DNA of 64,000 nt from NCBI GenBank assembly GCA_025991245.1, contig BQMJ01000004.1:124001-188000 (forward strand), written 5' to 3'. Position numbers and translations under genes: made by a program. A model generated the notes under the pieces. That model did not search any database. It saw nothing but the letters and a program-made list of their open reading frames with translations, and was not told the DNA's origin. Of the stretch, positions 26,839 through 37,070 are shown piece by piece; the first letter of the stretch is position 1; every line of letters starts with the position of its first letter. This stretch comes from Galdieria partita. Lineage: Eukaryota; Rhodophyta; Bangiophyceae; Galdieriales; Galdieriaceae.

Positions 26839-27109
26839 GAACAATGATATAAAATGGCTTACCATGAAAACCTTAAAGTGTTATTTTGAAGTTTACAAAG
26901 TTGTATGTTTATGATGACAAACCTATCAACTTTTTGGAAGTAATAAAAACGTGAAAAATGAAGAGTATATGTCATCCAAAGAAACTCGAAATCATACTAT
27001 CGGACTTTCATGTTGCAACTGTCATAGTGTTGTGCACAGAAACTTCAAAATGTTGGTTTGTTCATCAAGTGAAATATCACGATTCAGTGATAAGCTGTTT
27101 CATGTTCTT

Positions 27110-28897
27110 CTATACAGATATATTAAAAAACAGCTTAAAAGGATTCGAAGAGTTCTCAAAAAAGTCATCAAATGTATCCAATTTTTCCAGAGAACCAGAA
27201 TAATACTTCGTATTCACTACGTGTGTCCGATATCGGACAATCCACTCAGTAACTCCTTCCATACCTGGCGGTTCCTTTCCAATCTCTTCACTCTCGTTTA
27301 AGCAATTCCAAAATATATTAGGATCTGAATGTATGCGAACGATGTCTAGCAAGTCAATACATTTGGTACATACAATCTCATACCTTTCCATGTTCAAAAA
27401 TGTTTTGGAAGTTGAAATACAAGTTAAAATACTCCCAATAAGAGTTTGTCGATAAAATGGAATGAAGCACTGAGATATATTTAACAAGGATTGTAGAGCT
27501 TCTGCTGTACTTTGAAAACTATTTGTTTCTATGTCTTTCAATGAAGAGCAAGTTTTCTCTAATAGCTCACAAATACATGGTAGCAAACGTTGCAGACGAG
27601 GATACACACGTTTATCGACAACTTGTATGAATGAAGCAAGATGACTAGCAACGACATGTCGAAGTTCGCTCATACTGATTGCAAAGGATGAGGAACCAAG
27701 GGTACAGTAAGACACAAGGTCAATCACAGCATCAATCAGGTCGTAGAACTCCGAAGTACACGATTCATCAAAACTGTCCTTTGAACGTGATTTGATTTTT
27801 TGAATAAAGTGAATAATACATTCCAGTAAAGCATCTATCAAACCGGGCTCTCGAAAACGGCAAAGAACTCTCAAAATAATATAGAATGGAGACTTGTGCT
27901 CTTCAACTACGGAAGAACAACAACGATAAATGAGTAGCTGAAAACTTTGAATAGTTTGAAGACGCCGTTGCCTGTCAAAATCTTGTGACAGCGGTACGAG
28001 TAACTTTAAAATGGATGATATATGACCTTCAAGTTCTTCCGCATCCATTAATGCTAACGAATGCTTAATCAAATGCGATACAAAACTTGGATGATCTGAT
28101 GCAAAATTATTCTTTCGTTGATAATCTTCGTACTTGAGTGACTTTACAAAGAGCGACTGTAACGCAGGCCACAGTTGGCCCACTAGGGATTGAACTTTGT
28201 CAACTCTTTTGTAAAGGCCTAAAATTTGAAGGCAATGAATACAGGTCCAAGAGGCGGAATTCTTCTTATCAACCACAGCTGGACCTTTATCTGCAAAATT
28301 TATCTTGTCCTTTATGATTTCTTCCTTTCGAAGCCAAGATATATCTTCTGGTGATAGCCAATAACAGAGAAACAAGCATATGTAAAAAATTTCTGGTGCA
28401 AAATTGCCCAAAGTTTTCGACCGTCTTTCTGGAAACTTTAAAACTTTGACAAATAAAAAAAGGGCTGTACGCAGAAGGGACACTTGAACTTCACCAAGAT
28501 AGTTCAAATCTTCCCCATAGCCTCGGAAAAGAAGCGAGGAAGAATATTCCAATAGCTTTTTCAGCACAGTTTCAACATTGTCGAAATCTTCCAATTCCTC
28601 TGAAGACACAAGATTTTGTAAGATAAATTCAAAAAAACTTGGAATGAAAGTATTCTGGTTTTCTTGCTTTGTTTCACATGACTTTCTAATCAAGTTCAAG
28701 ACTAGCTGCAAGGTCTCTACGTCACATTCACTTCCAACTAGGAACGCCTCATCTAAGCCCAAGTCTTTCCACGTTTTAACAAAGTGAAATACAATATCAC
28801 TGGTGCCAACAACGTTCCTGCTTGATTGTAAAAGGACTTCAAAGACTTTATCTACGTCGCTTTCAAATGGAGGTTCATCCAAGCTGGCGGTAATCAT
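27110..28897 (-). CDS. Large helical protein, possibly TTI2-like (TELO2-interacting)
   Basis: Intronless frame with about 595 residues from the ATG at 28895-28897, strongly alpha-helical with Leu/Ile-rich repeats of HEAT/ARM type (for example ILRVLCRFREPGLIDALLEC). The segments SWTCIHCLQILGLYKRVDKV and RRLQTIQSFQLLIYRCC recall TTI2, the Tel2-Tti1-Tti2 co-chaperone of PI3K-like kinases, but similarity is weak and I would not rely on it. An in-frame ATG further upstream (29126-29128) would add 77 residues, but that part lies antisense to the conserved first exon of the next gene. I chose the downstream ATG because it leaves the two genes divergent with 35 bp between them. Confidence 0.7.
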   Translation of the reverse strand: MITASLDEPPFESDVDKVFEVLLQSSRNVVGTSDIVFHFVKTWKDLGLDEAFLVGSECDVETLQLVLNLIRKSCETKQENQNTFIPSFFEFILQNLVSSEELEDFDNVETVLKKLLEYSSSLLFRGYGEDLNYLGEVQVSLLRTALFLFVKVLKFPERRSKTLGNFAPEIFYICLFLCYWLSPEDISWLRKEEIIKDKINFADKGPAVVDKKNSASWTCIHCLQILGLYKRVDKVQSLVGQLWPALQSLFVKSLKYEDYQRKNNFASDHPSFVSHLIKHSLALMDAEELEGHISSILKLLVPLSQDFDRQRRLQTIQSFQLLIYRCCSSVVEEHKSPFYIILRVLCRFREPGLIDALLECIIHFIQKIKSRSKDSFDESCTSEFYDLIDAVIDLVSYCTLGSSSFAISMSELRHVVASHLASFIQVVDKRVYPRLQRLLPCICELLEKTCSSLKDIETNSFQSTAEALQSLLNISQCFIPFYRQTLIGSILTCISTSKTFLNMERYEIVCTKCIDLLDIVRIHSDPNIFWNCLNESEEIGKEPPGMEGVTEWIVRYRTHVVNTKYYSGSLEKLDTFDDFFENSSNPFKLFFNISV

Positions 28898-28932
28898 GTG
28901 AAACAGGCGCCAGTTTACAAAATTGTTGACAA

Positions 28933-29919
28933 ATGAGTATTGTATTCGAGAATGTTTGGAAGGAAGTGTTCTTGGCTGGCACAGACTGGGATCAGTTTGG
29001 AGAAGTTGCAAAAATTGATTGGGACTTTGAACACTTAGACGAAGCTCTGCAGGAAGGTGATCTTTCTTCAGGAAAAGTCTATCTGTTTGGCTGTACTGAG
29101 CGTAAGTAGCGTGTCGTTTCGACTCCATATTGAACGTTAAGCTTTGCCTTTTATCAAATAGCTCAGCTTATCAAAGTTGGTGAAAAGGAAACAGTTGTGC
29201 CTATTCCAGCTATCGTTGCCATCCGAAGCAAAAAACCACCGCCGTCCTTTGTAGGAATCAAGTCCGTGCAACGTATCGAAGAGGAAATAGTTCCTATGGA
29301 GCGTATGAAAATGGGTTGGTATCCTTTTATTCCTTCTAATATTCTGTAAGACGGTTTTATGCTTTTTATGAATATCTCACTGAAATATTTCAGAAAGAGT
29401 CCTGAGAAGTTTAAGCCACGAATTTATGTACTCAAGTGTGAACAAAGAAGAGCAGGGCTTCGTAACTTGAGTCAAGAGTCTTTGAAAAAATATGAATACG
29501 TCTTACCTTACATTGTGCATCCAGATAAACAAGAAGACGACGCAGACTTGGAAACAACTGTGAATGTAGTTGCTGAGGTGCCAGGTCGTAACCAACCTCT
29601 TGTGTTTGAATATGATTGGGAGCTGGACGAATTGGAAGAGTTTGTCGCGGAGAAACTTAAGGAAGAGGAGCTCCCTGAGAATGTTGCAGAATCGCTGAAA
29701 GAGAGTATCCGTGCGGAAGTTCAGAACGCCAAAAAGAAGAAGAAAGAAGAGAATGAGAAAAAGAGAAAAGTACTAGATAACCTATCCGAAGAAGACAAAG
29801 ATTCTTTACGGAACCAACGTATTATCAAGTTTTATCCTCAGGGCAAGGATCCAGATATTAGTTCCTGTAAGACTTCGTTTATTAATCGCTACTACGGACA
29901 CGCTCATGAAGTTCGTTGA
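28933..29919 (+). CDS. HEAT INTOLERANT 4 (HIT4)-like protein
   Basis: Matches the plant HIT4 family, chromatin-associated proteins of green plants linked to heat-induced chromocentre change. ATG at 28933. Conserved blocks: WDQFGEVAKIDWDFEHLDEA, GKVYLFGCTEPQLIKV, KPPPSFVGIKSVQRIEEEIV, MERMKMGWYPFIPS, KPRIYVLKCEQRRAGLRNL, FEYDWELDELEEFVAEKL, and the C-terminal FINRYYGHAHEV. Introns 29102-29161 and 29346-29393 join in phase. A Lys/Glu-rich helix (residues about 225-265) precedes the C-terminal motif. Identification is from recalled family sequence. A role in heat response is an inference, although it would suit a thermophilic alga. Confidence 0.65.
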
Positions 29920-30202
29920 GTAACTTGTTCTTGTTGAATTACGAGTCGAGTATTCTTTGGATAAAAGATTATAGGGTAATAGGAACTCTTTGTAACCTAC
30001 TCGAAAGATAAATAAGATTATTGTAAAGCCTATTAAAAGTTTTCCACGTTCCATGCATTAGCAGACGAGCTGGGTTTCGAATCAATTTTCTTTATAGTGG
30101 CACATACGCATCAACTTTTAAAAAGTTGGAGACAACCCAAATGGTTATGCAAATGTTTGATTACACCAACATTGAGCAATTGCCAGTGAAGGATAAGAAT
30201 CA

Positions 30203-31469
30203 ATGTCTGCAGTTTTTCTTGTCGGAGACATTGGTGGTACAAACTCACGTTTCTCACTGTTTGAAGTAAATGGAATAGAAGATGACGTCAGGAAGCATCA
30301 CGCCCTATACTCTGAAAACTTTAAGAATGAAGGATTTGATCACTTTGCTGCTGTGGTGACGCAGTTTCTCAACGAAGCAAGCAAAGTTCTCGGCAGACAT
30401 GTAAAGCCTACTAGCGCTTGTTTTGCAGTAGCAGGACCAGTAACTAATGATAGAGTGAGTTTCACTAATAGAAATGCGTGGATCATTGATGGGAGAGAAC
30501 TGGAACTGTCGTTGGATATCCCCGCGGTAGTACTTGTTAACGATTTTCAAGCAAACGGTTATGGAGTTCTTACTTTAAAAGAAGAAGAATATTGTGTGAT
30601 TCAGGAAGCTTCTCCAAACTACAGTGCTCCAATTGCCTGTGTTGGTGCTGGAACTGGACTGGGGGAATGTTTCCTGACACCTTCTGCCGGAAGATATGAA
30701 GCTTGGCCTAGTGAAGGTGGACATGTTGAGTTTGCTCCGCTTTCGGATCTTCACAACGAACTTTTAACGTTTCTCACTAAGAAGTTCAACTCCAATCGCG
30801 TATCCGTTGAACGAGTGGTAAGCGGGAAAGGATTGGAAAACATCTACGAGTTTCTGCGGGAAAAGTTTCCGGAAGATATTAACCCAATACATGACGAGAG
30901 AATTTTAAAGGCTGCGGAGGGTGCAAGATTGATAGGATCACTTGTATACGATGATAAACTTTGTGGAATGGCAATGGAGATCATGTTTGAACTGTATGGT
31001 TCGGAAGTAGGTAATGTAGCTTTAAAGTATCTTCCCTATGGTGGTATATATATCTGTGGTGGTATTGCTCCAAAGAATATCGAAAGATTGAAGGATTCGA
31101 ATTGCAATTTTATGAAATCTTTTAGAAACAAAGGCAGAGTTAGTCCGCAATTGGCTCGGGTGAGTTGGTTGGATAAAGATTACTTGTTAATGGCTTGAAC
31201 TTTGATAGATTCCAGTTTATGTTGTTCTTGTGGAAGATTTAGGTCTTCGAGGTGCACATTTAGTTGCTTATCGTCTTTGGCGAGACGGAAAGGCTTCGAT
31301 GGCAGATGAGGTAAAGCCAGGTAGCTTAGACAGTATGCTGTTTTTCGCTTCTCAAGGCACTCGGAAAACTTCTCAGTGGTTTAATTATGCTCTGGCATGT
31401 TCTTGTGGTGCAGCTGTTGCATCTTCGTTATTATATTTATTGCATCGCTTTAGTTATTCAAGAAGTTAG
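30203..31469 (+). CDS. glk: Glucokinase (Glk type) with C-terminal membrane segment
   Basis: ATP-dependent glucose phosphorylation, bacterial/cyanobacterial Glk fold rather than hexokinase. Phosphate-1 loop LVGDIGGTNSRFSLFE, AGPVTNDRVSFTNRNAW, the catalytic region VVLVNDFQANGYG, ACVGAGTGLGECFL, WPSEGGHVEFAP and the adenosine loop GGIYICGGIAPKN are all present. Intron 31160-31208 joins to IPVYVVLVEDLGLRGAHLVA, the normal end of the enzyme. The protein then continues about 55 residues to WFNYALACSCGAAVASSLLYLLHRFSYSRS, a strong hydrophobic helix followed by basic residues, the layout of a tail anchor. Bacterial Glk ends before this. Organelle membrane attachment is inferred. Confidence 0.92.
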
Positions 31470-31532
31470 TCCACAGGAACGATAATAAAATTGGATAGTT
31501 TTCGCTTTGGGTTTTTGATTGTAGGCTTTGTA

Positions 31533-32675
31533 ATGACCTGCTTTTTGAATTGCCTTCTCAGAGTTTCTAGGCAAAGGTTGTCTTGTGGTGGATTGCGAAA
31601 GTTGCGTTACTTATTCTCGTTGCTAGCAGTATTTTTAGTCTTCAAGTTCAATTTCTTGCCTCTATTAGGAAGAGCTTCTGTACGAAAGGTTGAAACAGTT
31701 GGAGCACACTCATACAATATGACTCCGAAAGCTTCCTATGTTTCCTCCAACTCCAAAAGAGTAGTTGTTGCCTACTGCAAAAACGACTGGGCGTGGAAAG
31801 GTTTATTTGAACTGTTCAATGTTTCCGACGAAAGATGGCATTTTGTGTTGAAGGAGGAGCCAGAAAGAGCAGATATAGTAGCACATTCTCCTTGGGGTAC
31901 TTGTATGGGAAAATATACAGATGTGACAGAGATATTTATTGATATGGAACCCAACATTCATAAAGGCAGCGAAAACTCTGTTACAATTAGTACTGTGAAA
32001 CCAACAGAGTCTTCTGTCAACGTTCTCTATGTCCCTTATGCCTTATGGTCGTTTGCTGAAAGGAAGGCAGCTGTTACTACGGACCTAATAAGAAATTTGT
32101 CTGACTTGGAAGCCGAGGAAAAGTTGAGAGAAAAAAGCAGGTTTGCTGCTTTTGCTGCAAGATACTGTTCAAGAGATAAGAAATTAGGAGAGACAAGAAC
32201 GTATTTTTTTGATATTCTTTCGTCCAAGTATAAAGCAGTAGACGCCTTGGGCAACTGTCGTCATAATATGGACCCACCCAGTAGAGTCGATCCCCCATAT
32301 GATAACGATAGGGACATGGTTATTGAGTGGTATCGTCCATATAAATTCTCGTTTTGCTTCGAAAATTCTCAGTTAACGGGGTACATTACGGAAAAACTTT
32401 TCAATAGTTTTCTAGCTGATACCATTCCAATCTATTGGGGTGCTCCTAACATTGATGAACTTGTGAATACAGATGCTATAATCGTGTGTAACGAAGGAAA
32501 CAATACGTTCAAGTCATGCGTGGAGCAAGTAATTGAGTTGGATTTAAATCGAACTTTATGGAAACAAAAGTTGCAAATCCCGTTGTTTAAAGATGGAGCG
32601 CTACCTTTGTGGCTACAATGGAAGACTTATTCCGAGCAGTTGTTGTCAATGCTTATAAAATTCCTTGACGAATAG
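31533..32675 (+). CDS. GT10 alpha-1,3-fucosyltransferase-like protein
   Basis: Glycosyltransferase family 10, type II Golgi enzyme using GDP-fucose. The first in-frame ATG is at 31533. A basic head and a hydrophobic segment (YLFSLLAVFLVFKFNFLPLL) form a signal anchor. The catalytic domain shows YVPYALWSFAERK and the GT10 signature YKFSFCFENSQLTGYITEKL followed by PIYWGAPNI. About 381 residues, intronless. Lacking introns is notable beside split genes. The acceptor and exact linkage cannot be told from sequence; core N-glycan or other fucosylation are both possible. Confidence 0.87.
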   Translation: MTCFLNCLLRVSRQRLSCGGLRKLRYLFSLLAVFLVFKFNFLPLLGRASVRKVETVGAHSYNMTPKASYVSSNSKRVVVAYCKNDWAWKGLFELFNVSDERWHFVLKEEPERADIVAHSPWGTCMGKYTDVTEIFIDMEPNIHKGSENSVTISTVKPTESSVNVLYVPYALWSFAERKAAVTTDLIRNLSDLEAEEKLREKSRFAAFAARYCSRDKKLGETRTYFFDILSSKYKAVDALGNCRHNMDPPSRVDPPYDNDRDMVIEWYRPYKFSFCFENSQLTGYITEKLFNSFLADTIPIYWGAPNIDELVNTDAIIVCNEGNNTFKSCVEQVIELDLNRTLWKQKLQIPLFKDGALPLWLQWKTYSEQLLSMLIKFLDE

Positions 32676-33071
32676 GGAGTCAAGCCAACAAGTCTTATCG
32701 AAACATTGGAGAAGTTTTCATTGCATCCTTTATCTTTACAGAACTTGAAAGAATTTTATATATTCTGAAATTGTATGTCGTTAGTTACGGAACTTGTATA
32801 TACTAATGCTAACCTTTGTATTTCTGAAACGCAGTATATCAGTATCACAAAACACTTGTGAAATTCAAAGGTTCCAATATTCCAGAATTTCTTTTTCAAA
32901 TATTGTTGTTGACATTTTGTACGATGATCAAATGGATAAATTTCTGAACCTAAGCCAACCAATTCATTGTCGTTTTTCCTCGCCGTCGAGTAATTTCGTT
33001 ATTTAGAATTGGTGGGCTGAGAAGGAGCAACTAAAAGCTTCCGGAGCCTGAAATACAACATTGTATCAAAT
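32676..33071. other. Intergenic region upstream of RPL30
   Basis: AT-rich. It contains the 3' flank of the fucosyltransferase and the promoter/leader of RPL30. Short open frames on both strands overlap each other and show no family features. Nothing else recognised. Confidence 0.4.
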
Positions 33072-33457
33072 ATGGTCTCGAAGAAATCGAAGAAATCAAC
33101 AGAAACAATCTCTTCTAGACTAGCGCTAGTTATGAAAAGTGGGAAGACTACGTTGGGTTTGAAAAGCACCTTGAAGAGTCTTCGCCAGGGAAAGACGAAG
33201 CTTGTGGTGCTTTCAAATAATTGTCCTCCTCTTGTACGGTCACAAATTGAATACTATTGTTTACTGGCCAAGTGCAACGTGCACCACTTTCAAGGGAGTA
33301 AGTGTTGTATCCTTGGAACCAGAAGACAACTGTTGACTTCATTCTAGATAATGTGGAACTGGGAACCGCATGCGGAAAATATTTTCGATGTGCTTGTTTA
33401 GGTATTACAGATCCAGGCGATTCTGATATTCTCAAAATTGTAGAAGAGGCGGCATAA
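33072..33457 (+). CDS. RPL30: 60S ribosomal protein L30 (eL30)
   Basis: Cytosolic large-subunit protein of the L7Ae/L30e RNA-binding fold. Translation from ATG 33072 gives a basic tail ([17 protein letters not shown]), then [40 protein letters not shown], a hydrophobic CNVHHFQG strand, and after intron 33298-33347 [18 protein letters not shown] and [10 protein letters not shown]. About 111 residues, normal length. The stop is TAA at 33455-33457. Confidence 0.96.
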
Positions 33458-34314
33458 TATGGAGGCAAGGCGTCGTCAGTGTTTCAAAATAAAGTTCTTT
33501 GTTACAAATTCTGGAAAGTTTTACTTTAGAAATCCAACTTCTTTTTCTACTATATATGTGTTACATCAGAGTAGAAATGAGCCATCGATTTTGTTTTCTG
33601 TTCGTATACCTTTTAAAATGCATAATTGTCCAACCGAAGGAAAGTGCTCTTGCTATATGTTAATAGACCGATGGATATAAAATATGCCGAAAGTTGTAGC
33701 ACAAGGGGCTTCGTGCAGCAACCATATGACAGCTCAATACTTTCTACAACTAAGAGTGGCCTTTTATAAACCAATTTGTAGGGTTATTCGAAAAGTACAG
33801 ATGAACATAGAATTACCAAATGACATACCGGCTTTGATTATAATACATATAGATCTAGCGACTAGAAACATCAAAGGCTTCGTGTCTCAATAATATCCTT
33901 AAACTCCAGATATTCAGAAACTTGCTATTGTATATTACTTGCAGTGATCTTCTCTCGGCTTCTCAGTTCCGCTAACTTTAACTCTTTGAAACTTTGGATT
34001 GCCCTCGTGTGTAACTTTAACCAAGTCTATCTGCAATATTTCATGTTATACTTACCGAATTGGATATATTAGTACGATGAGTTTGTATATATAGCATTGT
34101 CTTTTGCTTGCTTCTGATCCCGCCGTATAAAGAGACCCGATGATTGCCGAACGCCTAAATGCAGCAAATCTCACTCGTTCTATTGGACATTTCGAAGTTT
34201 CTTTTGTGATTACGACGATGAAATCCGGCGCTTGAATCCGATTTTGCAAAAGGAGTGGCACTTGATTCGAATATTATTTTTTGAGGACAAAACTTGCAGC
34301 AAAAGGCAGGAAGC
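33458..34314. other. Gene-poor stretch with two in-frame short ORFs
   Basis: Between RPL30 and the small zinc protein. On the plus strand 33459-33680 and 33684-33893 are open in the same frame, separated only by one TAA and one codon (73 and 69 codons). They include a Cys-rich patch (CPTEGKCSCYM) and no family I know. Weak TATA-like runs occur near 34087 and 34125, ahead of the zinc protein. Could be a divergent gene, a long 3' or 5' untranslated region, or chance. Confidence 0.35.
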
Positions 34315-34675
34315 ATGAGGCGAGCAAAAAGCTTACCTGAACTTTCTGTTTCAATTGAAAATGAAGAGAGCATGGAGTGCTTAAAAAGTACAAGAAGAAG
34401 GTGCGTCCATTTTGGCATGCATAACTCTTTATATGAATCCTTATCCCTGTATTAGCTTGAATTCTTTATGCTTGAATGAAACATCACCTGAGGATTGTTT
34501 AGGAGCTATAGAATTCATTTATTCGTCATTCTGGGAGACAGCGGGTTGTGCAAACTGTGGAAGGAAGATCATATTTAAGGTGAAGCCAAGTTCGGAAATG
34601 AGCAACAGGAGCTTTTGTAGTCTTGACTGTTATTCAACCAAGATGCTTCAAGATGAAGAGTTATTTGTACAATGA
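34315..34675 (+). CDS. Small FCS-type zinc-finger protein
   Basis: Two-exon gene of about 100 residues. ATG 34315; intron 34401-34455 joins in phase (ESMECLKSTRRS to LNSLCLNETSPEDCLGAIEF). The second exon has a short treble-clef pattern: CANCGRKIIF, then about 17 residues, then FCSLDCYSTKML. This Cys-x2-Cys ... FCS-x2-Cys layout resembles the FCS-like (FLZ) and MYM/FCS zinc-finger families of plants and animals. FLZ proteins in plants bind SnRK1 subunits; whether this applies here is unknown. Stop 34673-34675. Confidence 0.6.
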
Positions 34676-34992
34676 CATATCTAGGAGTTTTAAATTTGAT
34701 AGACAATCTCTTGCCCTTACAAAGATTCCTTTATGAGGTTTCAGAAGGAATCCAATCTACTCTTCGCATACGAATATATGCTTATCAATCAAGTCATTTG
34801 TAGCATATCTATAAATGCTTTCCACCTACAACAGAACATCCAAAAGTCTCCAAGAGGAGACTTCCTTGCATGAAAGCATCTTTTCTTTTCCATCAGATGT
34901 ACTTTGTTCAAGCATGCGTATCAAGTGCTGGATTCCTGACTTTGCTCTTGATTATATTGTCATGAGCGCAAGTTGAATCTTCATCTGAAATA
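34676..34992. other. Intergenic region upstream of MnmE
   Basis: Spacer of 317 bp between the zinc protein and the MnmE start. Nothing recognised; presumably the 3' flank of one gene and promoter of the next. Confidence 0.4.
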
Positions 34993-36965
34993 ATGCGACA
35001 CTGCAACCACTTATCATGGCTCCTTTGGGTATCTTCGTCGCACTGTATTATTAAGTTTCAACGGGACCTAACGGATATATGGAAAGAAAAGTTTACAAGG
35101 AAACTTTGTATAATAAGTAGAAACTATTTTTCCGATTCGTCCTATTGGAGAAGTCGACATCGAAGTCGACCAAAAGTTATGGTAGCCTGTAGTCACTTTG
35201 CGACCGAGAGAAATCAACGAGTGTACGCTTTCAGTGAGAGCGGAAGAACTCAAAACAACATACCAGATACTATTTTTGCATTGTCTACTCCTCCAGGTCG
35301 AGCTGCTTTGGCTGTTGTACGTATTAGTGGAGCGCATTGCTTGCAATTGTTGAAACGACTGTGCAACTCGAGTGACTCCCTTGAATTAGTTCCTCGGAAG
35401 TTGATAAGAACAAGAATTGTGGATCCCTATACGGTGAGATTGTAGTCTTTCATTTGACTTTTTCTGACCTTGTTAACTTTTGAAGGGAGCCCATCTTGAT
35501 GATGCAATGTTTACTTATTTTCGTTCTCCAAAGAGTTATACTGGTGAAGATATGATAGAATTTTATTTGCATGGAAGTCCCGCAGTTGTTGCTTCAGTTT
35601 TAAAGGTTCTGGAAGATACCCAATTGGCTCGTTTAGCGCAACCTGGGGAGTTCACAAGACGCGCGTTTGAGAATGGAAAGATGGTATATCTGCTACTTTG
35701 TTTTGTTATCTATAGTCATGTTTTTGTTCGACAGGATCTTGTTAAAATTGAAGCTTTGGCAGATCTTATTCATTCTGAAACTACTTTGCAAGTTCAGCAA
35801 GCACTCAAGAATTTAGACGGAGCGTTATCGAATCAACTTTATGCTTGGAGAGACCAGCTCATGACAACATTAGCTCATTTGGAAGGTCTTCTGGATTATG
35901 GCGAAGAAGCAGAACTACCAGACGACATATTTGAAAAAGCGTTTTCTAGTTGTGAGAAGATAAAGTTAGAAATTCGCCAAGCTGTTGAAGGAACGAGTAT
36001 AGGTATGACAAAGGGATGAAGCAAGACAATTTCTATAGCACTTAAACTCGTTTTGTAGGAGAAATGGTTCATGATGGCATCAAAGTGGCTATCTTAGGCT
36101 CTCCAAATGCTGGTAAAAGTACTCTTTTAAATATTTTAGCTGGTAGAGATGTTGCTATTGTAACTAACATTCCTGGCACTACGAGAGATATTGTGCAAGT
36201 TTCCTTACAACTAAATGGCGTCAAAGTATGAAATGAGCAACCATTATTGAGTAAATTGAGTCCATTTTTAGGTTATTTGCAGCGATACTGCGGGAATCCG
36301 TGAGGATAAAGATGTGAATATTGTTGAAAGAGAAGGAATCCGAAGAGCACTGGAGAAAGCATCAGATGCTAATATCAAAATTATTGTTCAAGATGCACAA
36401 CATTGCTCAAACGAACTTTTAGAAAAATATCCAAGTTTATTGGATGAAAACGTTATTTTTGTTCTGAACAAATGGGATCTTATTGAGCATAATGCTTCAG
36501 AATTTCGTCAACTGGAGCAAATATTTCAAGACCAACATTCGTGGTTGAACAGCTTGTTGAAGCGAAACATTCCAGTCTTGAAAATTTCCTGTATGACAGG
36601 TAGTGGGATTCCTCATCTTATCGAAACTCTCCAATCTTTCATAAGTAAATGGTTCGAAAAAGTCCATTTTCAAGATGAAAGGAACGAAACAGCTGTTGAG
36701 CTATTAATAACTAGACAACGACATCGAAATTGCCTCAAAGAGGCTCTAGCAGCGATTGAGCGATTTGGTAAATATTTGTAAAATCTTCAAAATATCTGCA
36801 TATTCTGATCAGTTATTAGGAGAATTTCAAAAGACTCCTGCTAGCATCGTGTTGGCTGCTGAGGAACTTCGACAAGCAATGAACGAGATAGGCAAAATTA
36901 CAGGTCACGTAGCAACCGAGCAACTTTTGGATGTTATCTTTCGAGATTTCTGTATAGGAAAATAA
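34993..36965 (+). CDS. GTPBP3: tRNA modification GTPase MnmE (mitochondrial MSS1/GTPBP3)
   Basis: Partner of MnmG in making the xm5U wobble modification in organelle tRNAs. The first ATG (34993) gives an N-terminal leader of about 90 residues before [22 protein letters not shown]. The tetrahydrofolate-binding domain has [22 protein letters not shown] and [14 protein letters not shown]. The G domain has [20 protein letters not shown] (P-loop), [16 protein letters not shown] and NKWD. The C-terminal motif FCIGK, needed for the cysteine-dependent reaction, is intact. Introns at about 35433-35486, 35682-35733, 36002-36058, 36226-36272 and 36769-36815. Mitochondrial targeting is inferred; plastid is possible. 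Confidence 0.93.
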
Positions 36966-37070
36966 AAGATTCTAAAGCTCTGCTCGTTTCAGCTTCCGAA
37001 ATTCCCAAGGCCACTCAAAACTGCTTCTCCATATTCTAAATATATAAGGTCATAAACGATTTCCAACTAT

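Noticed and set aside
30061-30100. GGGTTTCGAATC resembling a tRNA T-loop
   Set aside because: No acceptor stem, anticodon arm or A box could be folded around it; no tRNA was found in the window.
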